Shown here: piece by piece, positions 1 through 10,119 of the stretch | How the letters are laid out: each line of letters begins with the position of its first letter | How positions within the stretch are numbered: the stretch's first letter is position 1 | NCBI GenBank assembly: GCA_963576725.1 | Contig: OY755238.1 | Location: 29,345,201-29,409,200, forward strand | DNA: 64,000 bases | Reading direction: 5' to 3' | Source: Azorinus chamasolen | Taxonomy: Eukaryota > Mollusca > Bivalvia > Cardiida > Solecurtidae | The notes under the pieces: generated by a model | What the model was told of the DNA's origin: nothing | Databases searched by the model: none | What the model saw: the letters and a program-made list of their open reading frames with translations, nothing else | Position numbers and translations under genes: made by a program

Positions 1-165
1 CATACAACGCTTGATATTCAAATGGACTATTCCCAAATTCAAACGGATCAAACATACATTGAATATTTCTTGTTTTTTCTAAAGAAAAGCGTAACATAAC
101 AAACACTGAGGACATTGGGTCTACTCTGTATGCAAATGAAATTACTGACTCCAGCACTGTAAGGG
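1..165 (+). mobile_element. Left-truncated family K palindromic MITE
   Basis: The window opens inside a copy of family K, which elsewhere begins TTAA-CCCTTACAGCGCTGAA. The right end, reading CACTGTAAGGG, is at about 155-165. The central hairpin is eroded, with only GGGTCTACTCTGTATGC left near 117-135. The same arrangement recurs at 7292-7456, which belongs to the duplicated partner block. Short ORFs here are incidental. Confidence 0.6.
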
Positions 166-317
166 CTAAATGCACTCGGTAGATCTGCAGTATGGCTTTG
201 GTACAGGAAAGAGGAGAATATCAAATGGTTTATTTCCGTCCTGTCACTGACAGCTAAGAGATAATCTATGATTTTGATCCAAACTGTTTGACATTCTGTT
301 TGTGTTCGGTATGAATA

Positions 318-520
318 CAGTAAAACCTCTCTATAACGGCCACTAAAATACATCAAGTGTTTCGTGTTAAACGCAGGTGGCTGCTTAAAGCAAGGTGAGA
401 GTAAAACAGAACGCTCCTATAGGAGCGTTCTGTTTTACTTTCACCTTGTTTTAGGCGGCCACCTGCCATAAATGCCAACTAATTAACACAGTTGAATGGC
501 CGTTATATAGAGGTTTACTG
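318..520. mobile_element. Family F MITE (TA-flanked, CAGT ends)
   Basis: A 203-bp element with terminal inverted repeats starting CAGTAAAACCTCTCTATAAC and flanked by TA on both sides. The centre, near 419/420, is a perfect hairpin whose arms contain GTAAAACAGAACGCTCC. Flanking the hairpin is the motif GCAGGTGGCTGCTTAA, partly eroded here, which is shared with other CAGT-ended families. TA target duplication and CAGT ends are the pattern of pogo/Tigger-type MITEs. There is no coding capacity. Confidence 0.85.
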
Positions 521-1852
521 TACTGAATATATCTTCTCATAGCTTGAAAACGATGTGATCGACATAATTATGTGAGGAATCAAACAGATTTGTTCAGCAT
601 GCTTAAGGATGATGATGTTGTCATTTCAATTGTACATTTAACCTTTAGCATGCTATCCGTGACAAGATTCGCCCATGGACACAACTTTGATCCAAATTAA
701 ACGTCCAGTGCCATAACGCCTCACCAGGATTAAAGCTGTTTACAACTCAGGCAGTAGTTTCTTGAACATGACGCAGTCAAAATGGAACATATCCAAAGTT
801 TAGAATACACTATCTTTTACAGAGGGGTCAGGGTTAGAAAACAAGCAATTAGGTTTACAACTTGTAACCTTAAAAGTAGCCTTAATAATTATGTGTATTC
901 ATAATTTACCATGATGTCTATTAACCTTTTAACTCATAAATACGCATTTGTACATGTATATTCACGGAGGAAATTATTAGAGTTGCTGTTTCAAAAAGAT
1001 CTGCTGTTCAGAAAGAGTTGCTGTTCAGAAAGTTTTGCTGTTCAAAACATTCGTATCATATTAACCACAAAGGAAATAAAAATAATTACTGTGAACTACA
1101 TGCTTCTCTGTGGGTTTCCTTTGAGTGCAAAACTGGTTAATATCTAAGAACTTGTGCCAATAACACATGTTATGTATGGCAATACAATCAGAGTATAGCC
1201 AATTTACCTTTACTTCATGAATATTCATGTAACAAATGGTGTCTTCAGGAATATTAGTTAGTTTATTGTTTTTATAGTAACGCATAAATAAAATAGTATT
1301 AGTTCATGGCAGAAGCTGTAGTATCATATTTATATAAATTCATAAGCAAACAGACAGACCCTGATCAGACGGCTCATATATGTCGTCTTTTGTCGGTCTA
1401 CTCGTTTTGTTAAGGCGTAGAGAGGTGTACTTGTAGTGCAAAGGTTTAAGCAATTATTATAAGGGCATTAGTGTTTTGTGTACACGGTATTGATTGGCTC
1501 TAACTGTAGACGCGGGAATGAATATACAGTGACTGTTACATGAAGAGGTACGATCTTAAACATAATGAAACAAATCTTCTGAATGGATTGAAGAAACCAC
1601 AATCACAGGTAATACGGGCACGTAATATAGTATTGCTATGACACGTACAACACAGTTTAAACCTTCATCTGATTAAAAAAGTGTGTGTGTAGACAATATG
1701 AAAATTAAGTTCAATATTAAAACTTAATTATCCCAGAAAAAAAAGAAAATTTAACCCCATAAACTCCATAATACACCTATCTACGAATTTGCAAACAGAG
1801 TAGACCAGGTTCTCATATTTGCTGATGAAAAATAGGCATCATTCTACCGTTT

Positions 1853-2179
1853 CATTGAGCCTATCGCAGAGGTGTATGCGAGAGTAATGAACGACACTAC
1901 TGCTTGGAGATTGGCTGGCCGGTATTAATTATACCTTTCCGGGCCTAACGCCAACAGTAAAGGCAAGTACTAGAGTTTACGGAAAAGCTTTTTATCTTAT
2001 CGAAATTGGTGCATTTCTTGCAGAACGAATAGTTTAAAGTAGAGGAGTGAGTAATTTGGATATTTTGAAGTCGGATCCATTTTTTCTATATATCCATATA
2101 CCGACTCAAACGTGTCTTACCCCTGTGAGCAGAGAGGTCGTTCGTTACCCTCATATACACCTCTGCGATGGGCTCAATG
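1853..2179. mobile_element. MITE with ~43-bp terminal inverted repeats
   Basis: The left end, starting CATTGAGCCTATCGCAGAGG, is the approximate reverse complement of the right end, finishing CCTCTGCGATGGGCTCAATG, and similarity extends about 43 bases inward. I see no clear target-site duplication, so the superfamily is unassigned. The interior contains a stretch (about 1915-1960) resembling 56765-56815 elsewhere in the window. Confidence 0.6.
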
Positions 2180-2311
2180 ACAAGAATATTGACTAAACCA
2201 ATATTTTATGTTTTATGGTTATCTGAGTCTATAGTTTATATTAAAATAGCCTTAATCAAAAACAAATAGTTTTTATTTTATCATAAAACTGGTAATACGG
2301 TTTAATTTCAG

Positions 2312-2511
2312 AGCATACTTGATGGTTTATTTCATGCCGCTTTACGCTCCGATATTGCACACATGTTAAAAAAACAAATGACGGAATCTTGGATTGCGGG
2401 AATAAACACTCCAGTTTTCAAGGGTGGAGCCCACGAGGCGAAACATTTTAGAGGATTAATCTTGAATAATATATCATCCAAAATATACTCAAAACTACTC
2501 GCATCACGATA
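2312..2511 (+). pseudogene. LINE reverse-transcriptase relic (N-terminal RT motif)
   Basis: The + strand is open here and ends in TAA at 2509-2511. It reads ...GINTPVFKGGAHEAKHFRG followed by LILNNISSKIYSKLLASR, then stop. This fits the first conserved block of non-LTR reverse transcriptases (Pro-x-Phe-Lys-Gly-Gly, then a Tyr/Phe-Arg-Gly-hydrophobic-x-Leu block, then Ser-Lys-x-Tyr). No later RT motif follows, and a Helentron-like repeat abuts it. It looks like a short decayed LINE fragment. The match is by family pattern only. Confidence 0.45.
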
Positions 2512-2544
2512 AACTAAATGGTCAAACAACCAAAATGTGTTCAT

Positions 2545-2594
2545 TATGTCTCCCCCCATATTTATATGGGGGAGACATATTGTTTTCGTGAGAG

Positions 2595-2631
<37 letters not shown>

Positions 2632-3110
2632 CGTCTGTCCGTCTGTCTGTCTGTCCGTCACACTTTTTGTCCGGACGATAACTTCAATATGCCTGATGCC
2701 AGTTGATTGAAACTTCATATATGAAAAGAGCATAATGAGAGGAAGTATCATGCACAAGGTCCATAACTCTGGCTTCACTAATATAGGAGTTATTGCCCCT
2801 TGTAAAAAATCACTTTTTTGTCCGGACGATAACTCCTATATGGCTCATACCATTGGACTGAAACTTCATATATGGAAAGATCATGACGAGAGGAAGTGTC
2901 ATGCACAAGGTCTATAACTCTGGCTTCACTAATGTTGGAGTTATTGCCCTTTGTAAAAAAATATCACAATTTTTTGTCCGGACAATATCTTCAATATACC
3001 TGATGCCAGTTGATTGAAACTTCATGTATGGAAAGAGCATAATGAGAGGAAGTGTCATGCAGAAGGTACATAACCCTGGTTTCACTAATATAGGACGAAA
3101 ATTATGCGGA
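2545..3110 (+). mobile_element. Helentron/pearl-like element with microsatellite and core repeats
   Basis: In order: a GC-rich hairpin at 2546-2578 (arms around TCTCCCCCCATAT), a (GTCT)n microsatellite at about 2596-2661, and about 2.8 tandem core units of roughly 150-158 bp. Units start at TTTTTGTCCGGACGATA near 2663, 2814 and 2972 and share TTGATTGAAACTTCAT. A hairpin, a tetranucleotide tract and tandem ~160-bp cores are known for bivalve pearl elements and related Helentron/DINE non-autonomous elements. The class assignment is inference. There is no protein. Confidence 0.65.
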
Positions 3111-3640
3111 AAAACTCATTGAAGAGTTGCTGTATTACTTTCGGAACTGCATTAACGAGCTGCATACTTTTATAAATATTTGCACATATGATTATTCATA
3201 TGAATGTCGTTCAGAATGAGTTCACTGCCTAATTGCGTAATCAGTAATTTTATTACAAGCATTGCAATTTCTGATACCGTTATGTAAGAAATGTTTGGTG
3301 GAATATTCACTTCATTAATTGACATTGACGATATAAACAGATGATATTGCATTCCATATCAAACGCGAATTAAACATTCCACGTGCTTAATGTTTGAATT
3401 TCACATTGACGTTACGGTGAATGAATATGTACAGGCTCATACATTTAGCGTGACAATATGTCTTTAAAGATATCAACTATACAACATGGATAATAAATGC
3501 ATTGTTAACATCTAATCAATGACGCGATTGAAACATCAATTGCGTTTCATATATTTCTCTCGGAACACAAAATATGCCCAGTCTAAAATATTAATTGTAT
3601 TTGTTCGCGTCGTAGCAAAGCCTTCTTAAACATCAGATGA
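3111..3640. other. Unassigned AT-rich spacer
   Basis: I see no coding exon, RNA gene or intact repeat here. It is AT-rich single-copy-looking sequence as far as I can tell by eye. Confidence 0.4.
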
Positions 3641-3739
3641 CCCACCGCCCCAAAAGTCAAATCGGATTTATTTCATTTATGAAATATAACGAATGCAATA
3701 TTCAAAACGATTCCACTAACGCATGTTGACGACTCTGTA

Positions 3740-3930
3740 AAGGTCATGCTTTGAAACTACTGTGATATATAGAGCATTTGCTCCATATGATCAAATGCTC
3801 TATTTATTGCAATGGTTTCGAAACTACATGTACCTAATTGTAGAGAATTTCTTTTCCGTGTAAATGCTCCTTTTCGGTAGATCTATTCAAAGAGATGTTG
3901 TCTAAAATACTCTAGGAAAGAATGAGGTAA
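3740..3930. mobile_element. Decayed family E palindromic MITE
   Basis: It keeps the family E hairpin arms (ATAGAGCATTTGCTCC / CAAATGCTCTATTTATTG) and the right-hand motif TGCTCCTTTTCGGTAGAT. The terminal sequences are eroded and no TTAA pair is clear. Confidence 0.65.
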
Positions 3931-4287
3931 ACAAAACTCGTCCAGATCTTAATTTGGTACACATCAATTTTCCTCAAGGAAGGGGCAATGCACAAAATAT
4001 TTGCTGGAATAAGCCATTGGCATTGCCGGGTTCAGCACACTGTGCAGACCATGTGTCCTTTTAAGGGATAATGGTCACTACTGGATTTAAAGGTTTGCAG
4101 TTTATAGTAGCTTCTTGTTAGTGTTTTTATCATATTAAGATACTAAATTATTATATAAGTATGAAAGAGGTCTATAGATCTAGGTTACACGTTAATCGAA
4201 GCATACTGTACAATTCATATTTCATGATTTTCGGCGTCTCATCGGGACTGTTTTTCACATATTCACCATTTGTAGGGAAAGAGTTAA

Positions 4288-4380
4288 CTCTTTCGGCGCC
4301 AATTTCGTCTGTTGACACCATTGAAAGCAGTGCAGTCACACGGCAAATGCCGCATTTTCAAGGCAGCATCTGACCTGGGA
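4288..4380. mobile_element. Family M MITE fragment
   Basis: Starts after TTAA at 4284-4287 with CTCTTTCGGCGCCAATTTCG, matching the family M end seen at 62560 and (inverted) at 23840. The hairpin centre is degenerate and the other end is not found. Confidence 0.5.
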
Positions 4381-5327
4381 CTACCCATTGTGTTTTCTGT
4401 ATTATTTTAGCCCAAGCATACAGGTTTTTAAAAACAAATGTTTTGCTAATATACCTGTATTATTTAGAGTAGAATCATATTTAATATGAAATTATTATTG
4501 CAGACGAACCTTTTAAATTTGGTGCCAAACAAGTTAAACTGTTGACTATTATCTGGTAAAACAAATGTCGTTTACGGCATATGCATGGTTGTGTTCATTT
4601 CCTTCATATAAAAGCATTTTCACGTATCTGCAAACAGTGTAGAATCAGATCGAGAGGCTTCAGTTGGATTCGTATGATCAGAATCTGCTTTGTTTGCATA
4701 TCAAGTCATAATAAATCTGAAACTACACGTTATACAAAAACTAAACCAATATGGCTTATTCAAAAGGACAATGCATTTCAGACACATTCTTAGATGACCG
4801 TTTCTGATATAGAGCAACGCGTTCATTGTTATATCAATACATATTTCTATAATCTTTTGCAATCTTCAGTATTCGAAATTATGCAGTCATGTGTATGTAT
4901 ATATCTGACACATCACCACCACTCACATTTATTTATTGGGAGTAATTTAACCATTTACCCCATTAAAACGCTTATTCAAATATAGTAAACCCAGATTAGA
5001 CAGTTACTGTAGAAGACGTCTGCTCTTGGTTGGATCGTTTTTGTGTTTAATATAATACAGATACAATTCTACAATATCTGCCATGACAAAATCATTCCTT
5101 GTTCATGGTGCCATTATGTAAAAATAGTTTACTTATATTCCCGACGTTATAACTTTTGAAATGAGTCTTCATGGAGTAATAAGTTTAAATAATTATATGG
5201 AGATATCTTACCTCGAGGTTAAAGCATATGCTATATACCTAGATGTGTAAATGTTTACTATATAGTTGTGCAATATTGTGAATGTATATATGTTATATTT
5301 AAGGTGTTAATGGGCATTTAATCAATA

Positions 5328-5538
5328 CAGTAAAAATCCTCTAAACCGCATGTTGAAAAAAAGTATCAGTATTTGTCTTTAGGACAGCTGACAGCTTGAT
5401 GTAGAGTAAAAATCACACGGAAAGCTTTCTGCATGGCTTTCACCTTGTATTCACCCTGTATTAGCAACTAACTGCCAATACGAGCGTACGTATATTAATT
5501 CTTCACTACTAAAATTCCGGTTTAGAGGGGGTTAACTG
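5328..5538. mobile_element. TA-flanked CAGT-ended MITE
   Basis: About 211 bp between TA dinucleotides. Ends are CAGTAAAAATCCTCTAAACC and GGTTTAGAGGGGGTTAACTG. The inner part keeps traces of the AAAGCTTTCTGCAT core shared by other pogo-like MITEs in this window. Confidence 0.75.
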
Positions 5539-5795
5539 TAGTAATTAATCTATGTTACCCAATAAGGTGCCTTACACCCTTATCCGCGGCCGAGCGCGTA
5601 ATTGCAAACAACAGTTTGGTCACTCGGTCACTAGTTTCTTATAGAGCTTTTGAATGATAAATAAACAACAACGAATCCATGTGAATCCATATGCTTCTCC
5701 ATCTCGACCACTGCAATATTTTTTTTGTTAACACAATGTTTAAGTTTTTTTCGCTTAACGTTAGACCGCTGGCTGATCGTCCGGCTAAACATACA

Positions 5796-6157
5796 CAGTG
5801 TTCCCTCCCTACAACGAACCTCTCAATAACGATTCCCTCCTTACAACAACGCATGTCGCTGTTTCCGAAACAACAAGACTCCAGAAACAACTTTTTTCCA
5901 TCGTATTTTCTTTATGGCTCCATCAAACCCTGTGCTGTGACCACTCTTTAGAATCGTCACTGTGTGACGATTCTAAAGAGTGGTCACAACATAGGGTTTG
6001 ATTGACGTAAAATGGGTTTTGTTCTCGAAATACACCTTATCTGGGGATCTGGAAACAAGCTAATAATGTTTGATTTTCCCTCCCTATAACAACTCCCTCT
6101 GAACAACACAAACAATCTTCGTATCCCAAAGGATGTCGTTGTAGAGAGGGAGCACTG
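5796..6157. mobile_element. Family H MITE (CAGTGTTCCCTCC ends)
   Basis: A 362-bp element. Its ends are CAGTGTTCCCTCCCTACAAC and GTTGTAGAGAGGGAGCACTG. A central hairpin carries TGACCACTCTTTAGAATCGT on each arm. A near-identical copy is at 40974-41334. The right flank is TA; the left TA is separated by two bases. CAGT ends and TA flanks suggest a pogo/Tigger-type MITE. Confidence 0.85.
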
Positions 6158-6650
6158 TAGAAAGTCCTAATTTTCCGACAGTCGATTGCACATTCGAATG
6201 TACAGAAATAATGTTTTACCCTTCACTTCCTATTCACGTCAATATACCTACCTGTAAATAGCACAATAAGACCTCCGTTTGATGGTCGCTTAAGATCGGT
6301 TCTACTGTAGCTACAATGTGTACTCTTGTTCGGTGTATATGATACACTGCATTGTTTTTTTGCCGTTGCTCTGTGCCTATAATACGCCGTTATAATACAC
6401 TGTTTCGAATCAATTTTACTCATTCTTGGTGTATACATGTACATTGCTTCTTCTGTTGTTTTGTTTGTATTCGGTGCATACGACGGATTGGTCATTTTCA
6501 TTATTTTGCTGTGTTTCATTGTTTACATTACATTGTTTTATTGCAAACAGTACAGAACCAGATCAACTGCCATGTTTTAAACCCGGCATGAGATCAGACT
6601 CTATATTGTCATAGAAATAAGAACAGTAGAATAGGCTCCACATTATTGAA
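6158..6650. other. Intergenic, fragmentary repeats
   Basis: Contains a short left-end fragment of family B (about 6218-6258, ACCCTTCACTTCCTATTCAC) joined to other repeat debris. No gene seen. Short ORFs here lack recognisable domains. Confidence 0.4.
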
Positions 6651-7100
6651 AGCAAGAGATGATATAGATATTATTCTGTAGTACAGCAAAGGTACGAAAT
6701 TCCATCATTCGTGTACAATTATGGAAATTCAGCTACTAGATGCTCAAGATGTCACGATGGCTTGCATAAATACGCATAGGGGAATGGGTTAAATTCGCTG
6801 CTCAAATCATTCTTATAAATTGCAAAAGAAATAGCAATAGTTGATGTGAACAACATGATTCAGATAATTTTCCTATTGCTGCATTAAATGACTAATATCT
6901 AAGAATTTGAGCGACACAACATGTTGTGTATGGTAATATTGGCAAAGTCAAAGCCTGTTGCGTTTGTCAGTGTTTTAGTATACACGGTATTGCTGGCTCT
7001 ATATTTAGACCCGGAAGTAAAAACAAAACGGCTGCTACGTGGCGGGTGAAGCGGCTATCTAACGGAGAACCCACAATACGCAGGTAATAAGTCACATCAG
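6650..7100. repeat. Third copy of the first duplicated block
   Basis: Matches parts of 990-1560 and 7960-8700 (for example TTCGCTGCTCAAATCATTCT near 6793, and TATCTAAGAATTTG near 6896). It ends near 7083 with ACGCAG|GTAATAAG, a sequence that could be a 5' splice site. The equivalent place in copy 1 reads TCACAG|GTAATACG near 1607. A non-coding first exon of the nearby Mab-21-like gene is one possible reading, but unproven. Confidence 0.5.
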
Positions 7101-7291
7101 TATTTCAACAGCAAATATGTAGCACATATTAAACCTACATCAAATTGATATATCTTGATGTAAACGACATAAATATTGTTCATGTTTGAAAACGAAAGTG
7201 AAATGTACAAAATAGATTGTATTATCTTGATTTTATATCTTGATATAACAATTGACGAGAGCCTAGTGGTTCAGCCAATGTGATAACTTAA

Positions 7292-7456
7292 CCCATACAA
7301 CGCTGAATTTTCAAATTCCAAAATTCAAACGTGTCCAGTTTACGCTGAATGTGTATTGATTTTTCTAAAGAAAAATATAACATGACAAACAGTGGAGACC
7401 CTGGATCTACGCTGTTTGCAAATGACAATAGTGATTCTTATTCCGCACTGTAAGGG
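7292..7456. mobile_element. Family K palindromic MITE, shortened
   Basis: Begins after TTAA (7288-7291) with CCCATACAACGCTGAATTTT and ends CGCACTGTAAGGG. The central palindrome is reduced, consistent with loss of one hairpin arm. Confidence 0.65.
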
Positions 7457-8216
7457 TAAGCTGTACTCGATGTTATCATTTGACTTGTACATTTAACATG
7501 TATCCTGTTATCCGTGACAATACTCGCATGGGAACACAGCTTTGCTTCAGATTAAAAGCCCAGTGCCATACCGTCCCATCGGGATCTAAGCTGGTTAACA
7601 TTCGGTTACTAGTTTCTCAAATAAAACGTAGTCCAAACTGAACATATCCAAAGAAGAGAAGACACTATTTTTTACAGAGAGGTCATGATTAGAAAACCAT
7701 ATGATGAGTTTACAACTTGTAACATTACAGAGTAGCCTGTACCATTGTGTACATGATGTCCAAAATTCACCACGATGCCTTTTCAACCTTTTACCTGATG
7801 TATACGCATTTGACGTCTTATCACAAGTAGTAGACCAAGATCAGATGGCTCCTATCACAAGGCTTTAAGTGGAGCAGAGCAGTCTGATCAGGATCTGCTC
7901 CGTTTGTCATGTTATAGATTCATGTACCATTTCAGATAATAAATATTCAGGATGTCATTATTTCTTTACATGCATATATAGGAGAAGGGGTTATATTTGC
8001 TGCTCAAATAACTCTTATCCTACTAACCACACAGGAGGCAATAATTCCTGTGAACAGCATGCTCCAAGATGGGTTTCGTTTGGATGCAAAACTAGTTAAT
8101 ATCTATGCATTTGTGCGAACAACACATGTTCTGTGTGGCAATGTAAGCAGAGTATAGACCTATACCATTAATTCATGAATATTCATGCCTGGAATGATGT
8201 TTTCATGAATATTAAT

Positions 8217-8421
8217 CCTTTCGCTGCCAATGCCGTATCTGTGATTACCTATGCAAACAGTTTTGATCGAGATGAGACGCCGAGTAACTCGGCGTCTCAT
8301 CAGGATCCAAACTGTTTGTTACTGTTACTATGTTTTGAAACAAAAATGAAGAAAATCAAAAGAATGAAAATTTGTAGCAGACGATAAAGTTAGCAGAGGA
8401 CAGAGTTTGGCAGCGAAAGGG
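8217..8421 (+). mobile_element. Family C palindromic MITE
   Basis: Left TTAA at 8213-8216, then TCCTTTCGCTGCCAATGCCG. The hairpin at about 8252-8328 has arms CAAACAGTTTTGATCGAGAT and GGATCCAAACTGTTTG with loop-proximal GACGCCGAG. The right end is TTTGGCAGCGAAAGGG, then TTTA. A typical copy of the family seen best at 47917-48123. Confidence 0.8.
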
Positions 8422-8700
8422 TTTATCAGTTTAATTTTGTTATCTGATGACGCATGCCAACAGTAATAGTTGGCCATTGCAGAAACTGTAGAATCATATC
8501 TGTATCATTTCATAAGCAAGCAGAGCAGACCATGATCGGGTGGCCCATATATCAGTCGTCTGATCTTGGTCTATTCGTTTTACACAGGCACAGAAAGATG
8601 TAATTATAGTTCAATGGTTTAAGCAATTGTTATCGCGGTATCCGTGTTTTAGTCTACACGGTTTTGCTTGGTTCTAATTTTAGACCAGGAATTGAATACA

Positions 8701-9737
8701 AAACGTGTCCATTATAGTACCATCAACTTCAAAATATTGAACAGGGAAGAGTATTAAAAAATGATACGGCATCTGCTTCGTAACCGGGAGTTCACATCTT
8801 AGAATCCCAATTGTGGTTTTTCCTAAAGTCTTTCTTATATGAATTGACAGTGAGCTAACAGCTATATATTGAATGCCTGTCCGCTGTGTGTTTTTAGAAG
8901 CAGGTGTTACTCTGTCAAATGATAATTGCTCCCATGACACAACCTGACTGGTAGCAATATGTAAACAATTCATGGGCTTATTTGAATATGGTATTGATCT
9001 TGGAATACGACATATTAGTATTGTTCTTCGGGGTCCGTTACTTCATGAATATTCAAGTATGTTAGTAAGATCAGAAGTATTAATTAGCTGAATTTTTATT
9101 GAGATATGCACAAAAGACATTTTGATCATGCAGAAACTGTCATATCAGATATATATACATATGATGCCAAAAGTAAATCAAGCATGTCCTTATCCGATGG
9201 CTCCTTCAGGATCCGTCTGCACTGTTCTATTCTGTTTTCAATGACACGTATTTGCGTATTAATGGAGTAATTGTGTTCATCTAAAGTGGCAGTTTCCATC
9301 AAATTGACTTCAAATGAAATCATGTTCAATAAGATTGAAACGAAATACCATTTTCAATTTACTATTTTCTCTCGCATCTCTTTCGGGTTGAGAGGGAAAA
9401 AACGCTTCTCATTCATTAGTATAAACTCATGAAATAAAACCACAGTTACATGTACATCATTCCGTAAGCCAGTATCTTAGAACAGAACTCCGTTATACAA
9501 CAACGATTTTATGTTCCGCAATCATACCTAACCCTTTGGCTACCAGTGTTGCATCTGTTGTATCTATGCAAACAGACAGGACCAAGACAAGACGCAGAGT
9601 ACCTATGTGTCACAGGAGGATCCAAACATTTTCTTGTAGTAAAGTATTTTGAAAGACGAAAAGGAGAACACTTGTAGCAGATGACTAATTTTGTAGAGAC
9701 AATATTTGAGAAGACATAATTGGCATTGGAAGAGTTT
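8701..9737. other. Intergenic upstream of Mab-21-like gene
   Basis: Contains a degenerate family C copy (about 9532-9735: CCCTTTGGCTACCAGTGTTG, then an eroded hairpin) and otherwise no recognisable gene. Some short ORFs occur on the minus strand without any domain. Confidence 0.4.
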
Positions 9738-9904
9738 CAATTGTGATAAATAGAGTATTTTCTCCATAGGAGCAACTGTTCTATTTATCACAAAGGTTTC
9801 AAAACTAAACACAAATATAAAATTTCCCTTTCTCTAGTAAATGCTGCTTTTCGGTTTATTCATTCAGAGGGTTTGGGTCTAAAAATAGTCGAGGAGAGAA
9901 TTAG
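9738..9904. mobile_element. Family E MITE, right part
   Basis: Keeps hairpin arms GTGATAAATAGAGTATTTTC and TCTATTTATCACAAAGGTTT, then AATGCTGCTTTTCGG, and ends AGAATTAG before TTAA at 9905-9908. The left end is missing or fused to the family C debris. Confidence 0.65.
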
Positions 9905-10088
9905 TTAACGTACATTATACATATAGTGATATGGTATGTTTTGTCGCGTGATTCTATTCTTATAAAATGTTTTCGCACCCATTTATTTGTAATGTTCTGA
10001 TGACTTGTGTTATGATTAATCTTGACGCAAGTTATAGGTTAAGTAGTTATCACTCATTTGCCTGTTTATTGTTATATTCAAATGTATT

Positions 10089-10102
10089 TTACTTCGTTTC
10101 AG
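10089..10102 (+). promoter_or_regulatory. Probable 3' splice site before the Mab-21-like coding exon
   Basis: The pyrimidine-rich tract TTACTTCGTTTCAG precedes the exon carrying the chosen Met. It implies at least one upstream, mostly non-coding exon that I could not place with confidence. Confidence 0.5.
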
Positions 10103-10119
10103 ACCACCAGTGTACAAGT

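Larger units (their letters stand above)
1..1560. repeat. Segmental duplication block, copy 1
   Basis: This stretch is collinear by eye with 7290-8700. Shared landmarks in order are a family K MITE, a stretch around 640-950 matching 7470-7820, the string ACTGGTTAATATCTAAGAAC with its flanks near 1130 (matching 8090), and a TACACGGT-containing stretch near 1480 (matching 8655). A third, shorter copy is at about 6650-7100. Divergence is high, so the duplication is old. No coding exon is visible. The family F MITE at 318-520 has no counterpart in the partner block, so it inserted after the duplication or was lost there. Confidence 0.65.
3940..5790. repeat. Segmental duplication block, copy 1 of second pair
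   Basis: By eye this is collinear with 16070-19060. AATAAGCCATTGGCATTG at 4010 matches 16159. The stretch at 4130-4220 matches 16300-16400. ATGGAGATATCTTACC near 5198 matches 18319. The CAGT-ended element near 5328 matches 18448. CTTTTGAATGATAAA near 5646 matches 18929. Insertions of unrelated MITEs make the partner longer. No coding exon recognised. Confidence 0.6.
7290..8700. repeat. Segmental duplication block, copy 2
   Basis: Collinear with 1-1560 and lying about 1.4 kb upstream of the Mab-21-like coding exon. It begins with a family K MITE (7292-7456) like copy 1. A family C MITE (8217-8421) is inserted here and absent from copy 1. Confidence 0.65.

Noticed and set aside
9967..10119. 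Upstream in-frame extension of the Mab-21-like protein
   Set aside because: The 51 extra residues have no family similarity and the stretch ends in a strong 3' splice site, so it reads as intron.
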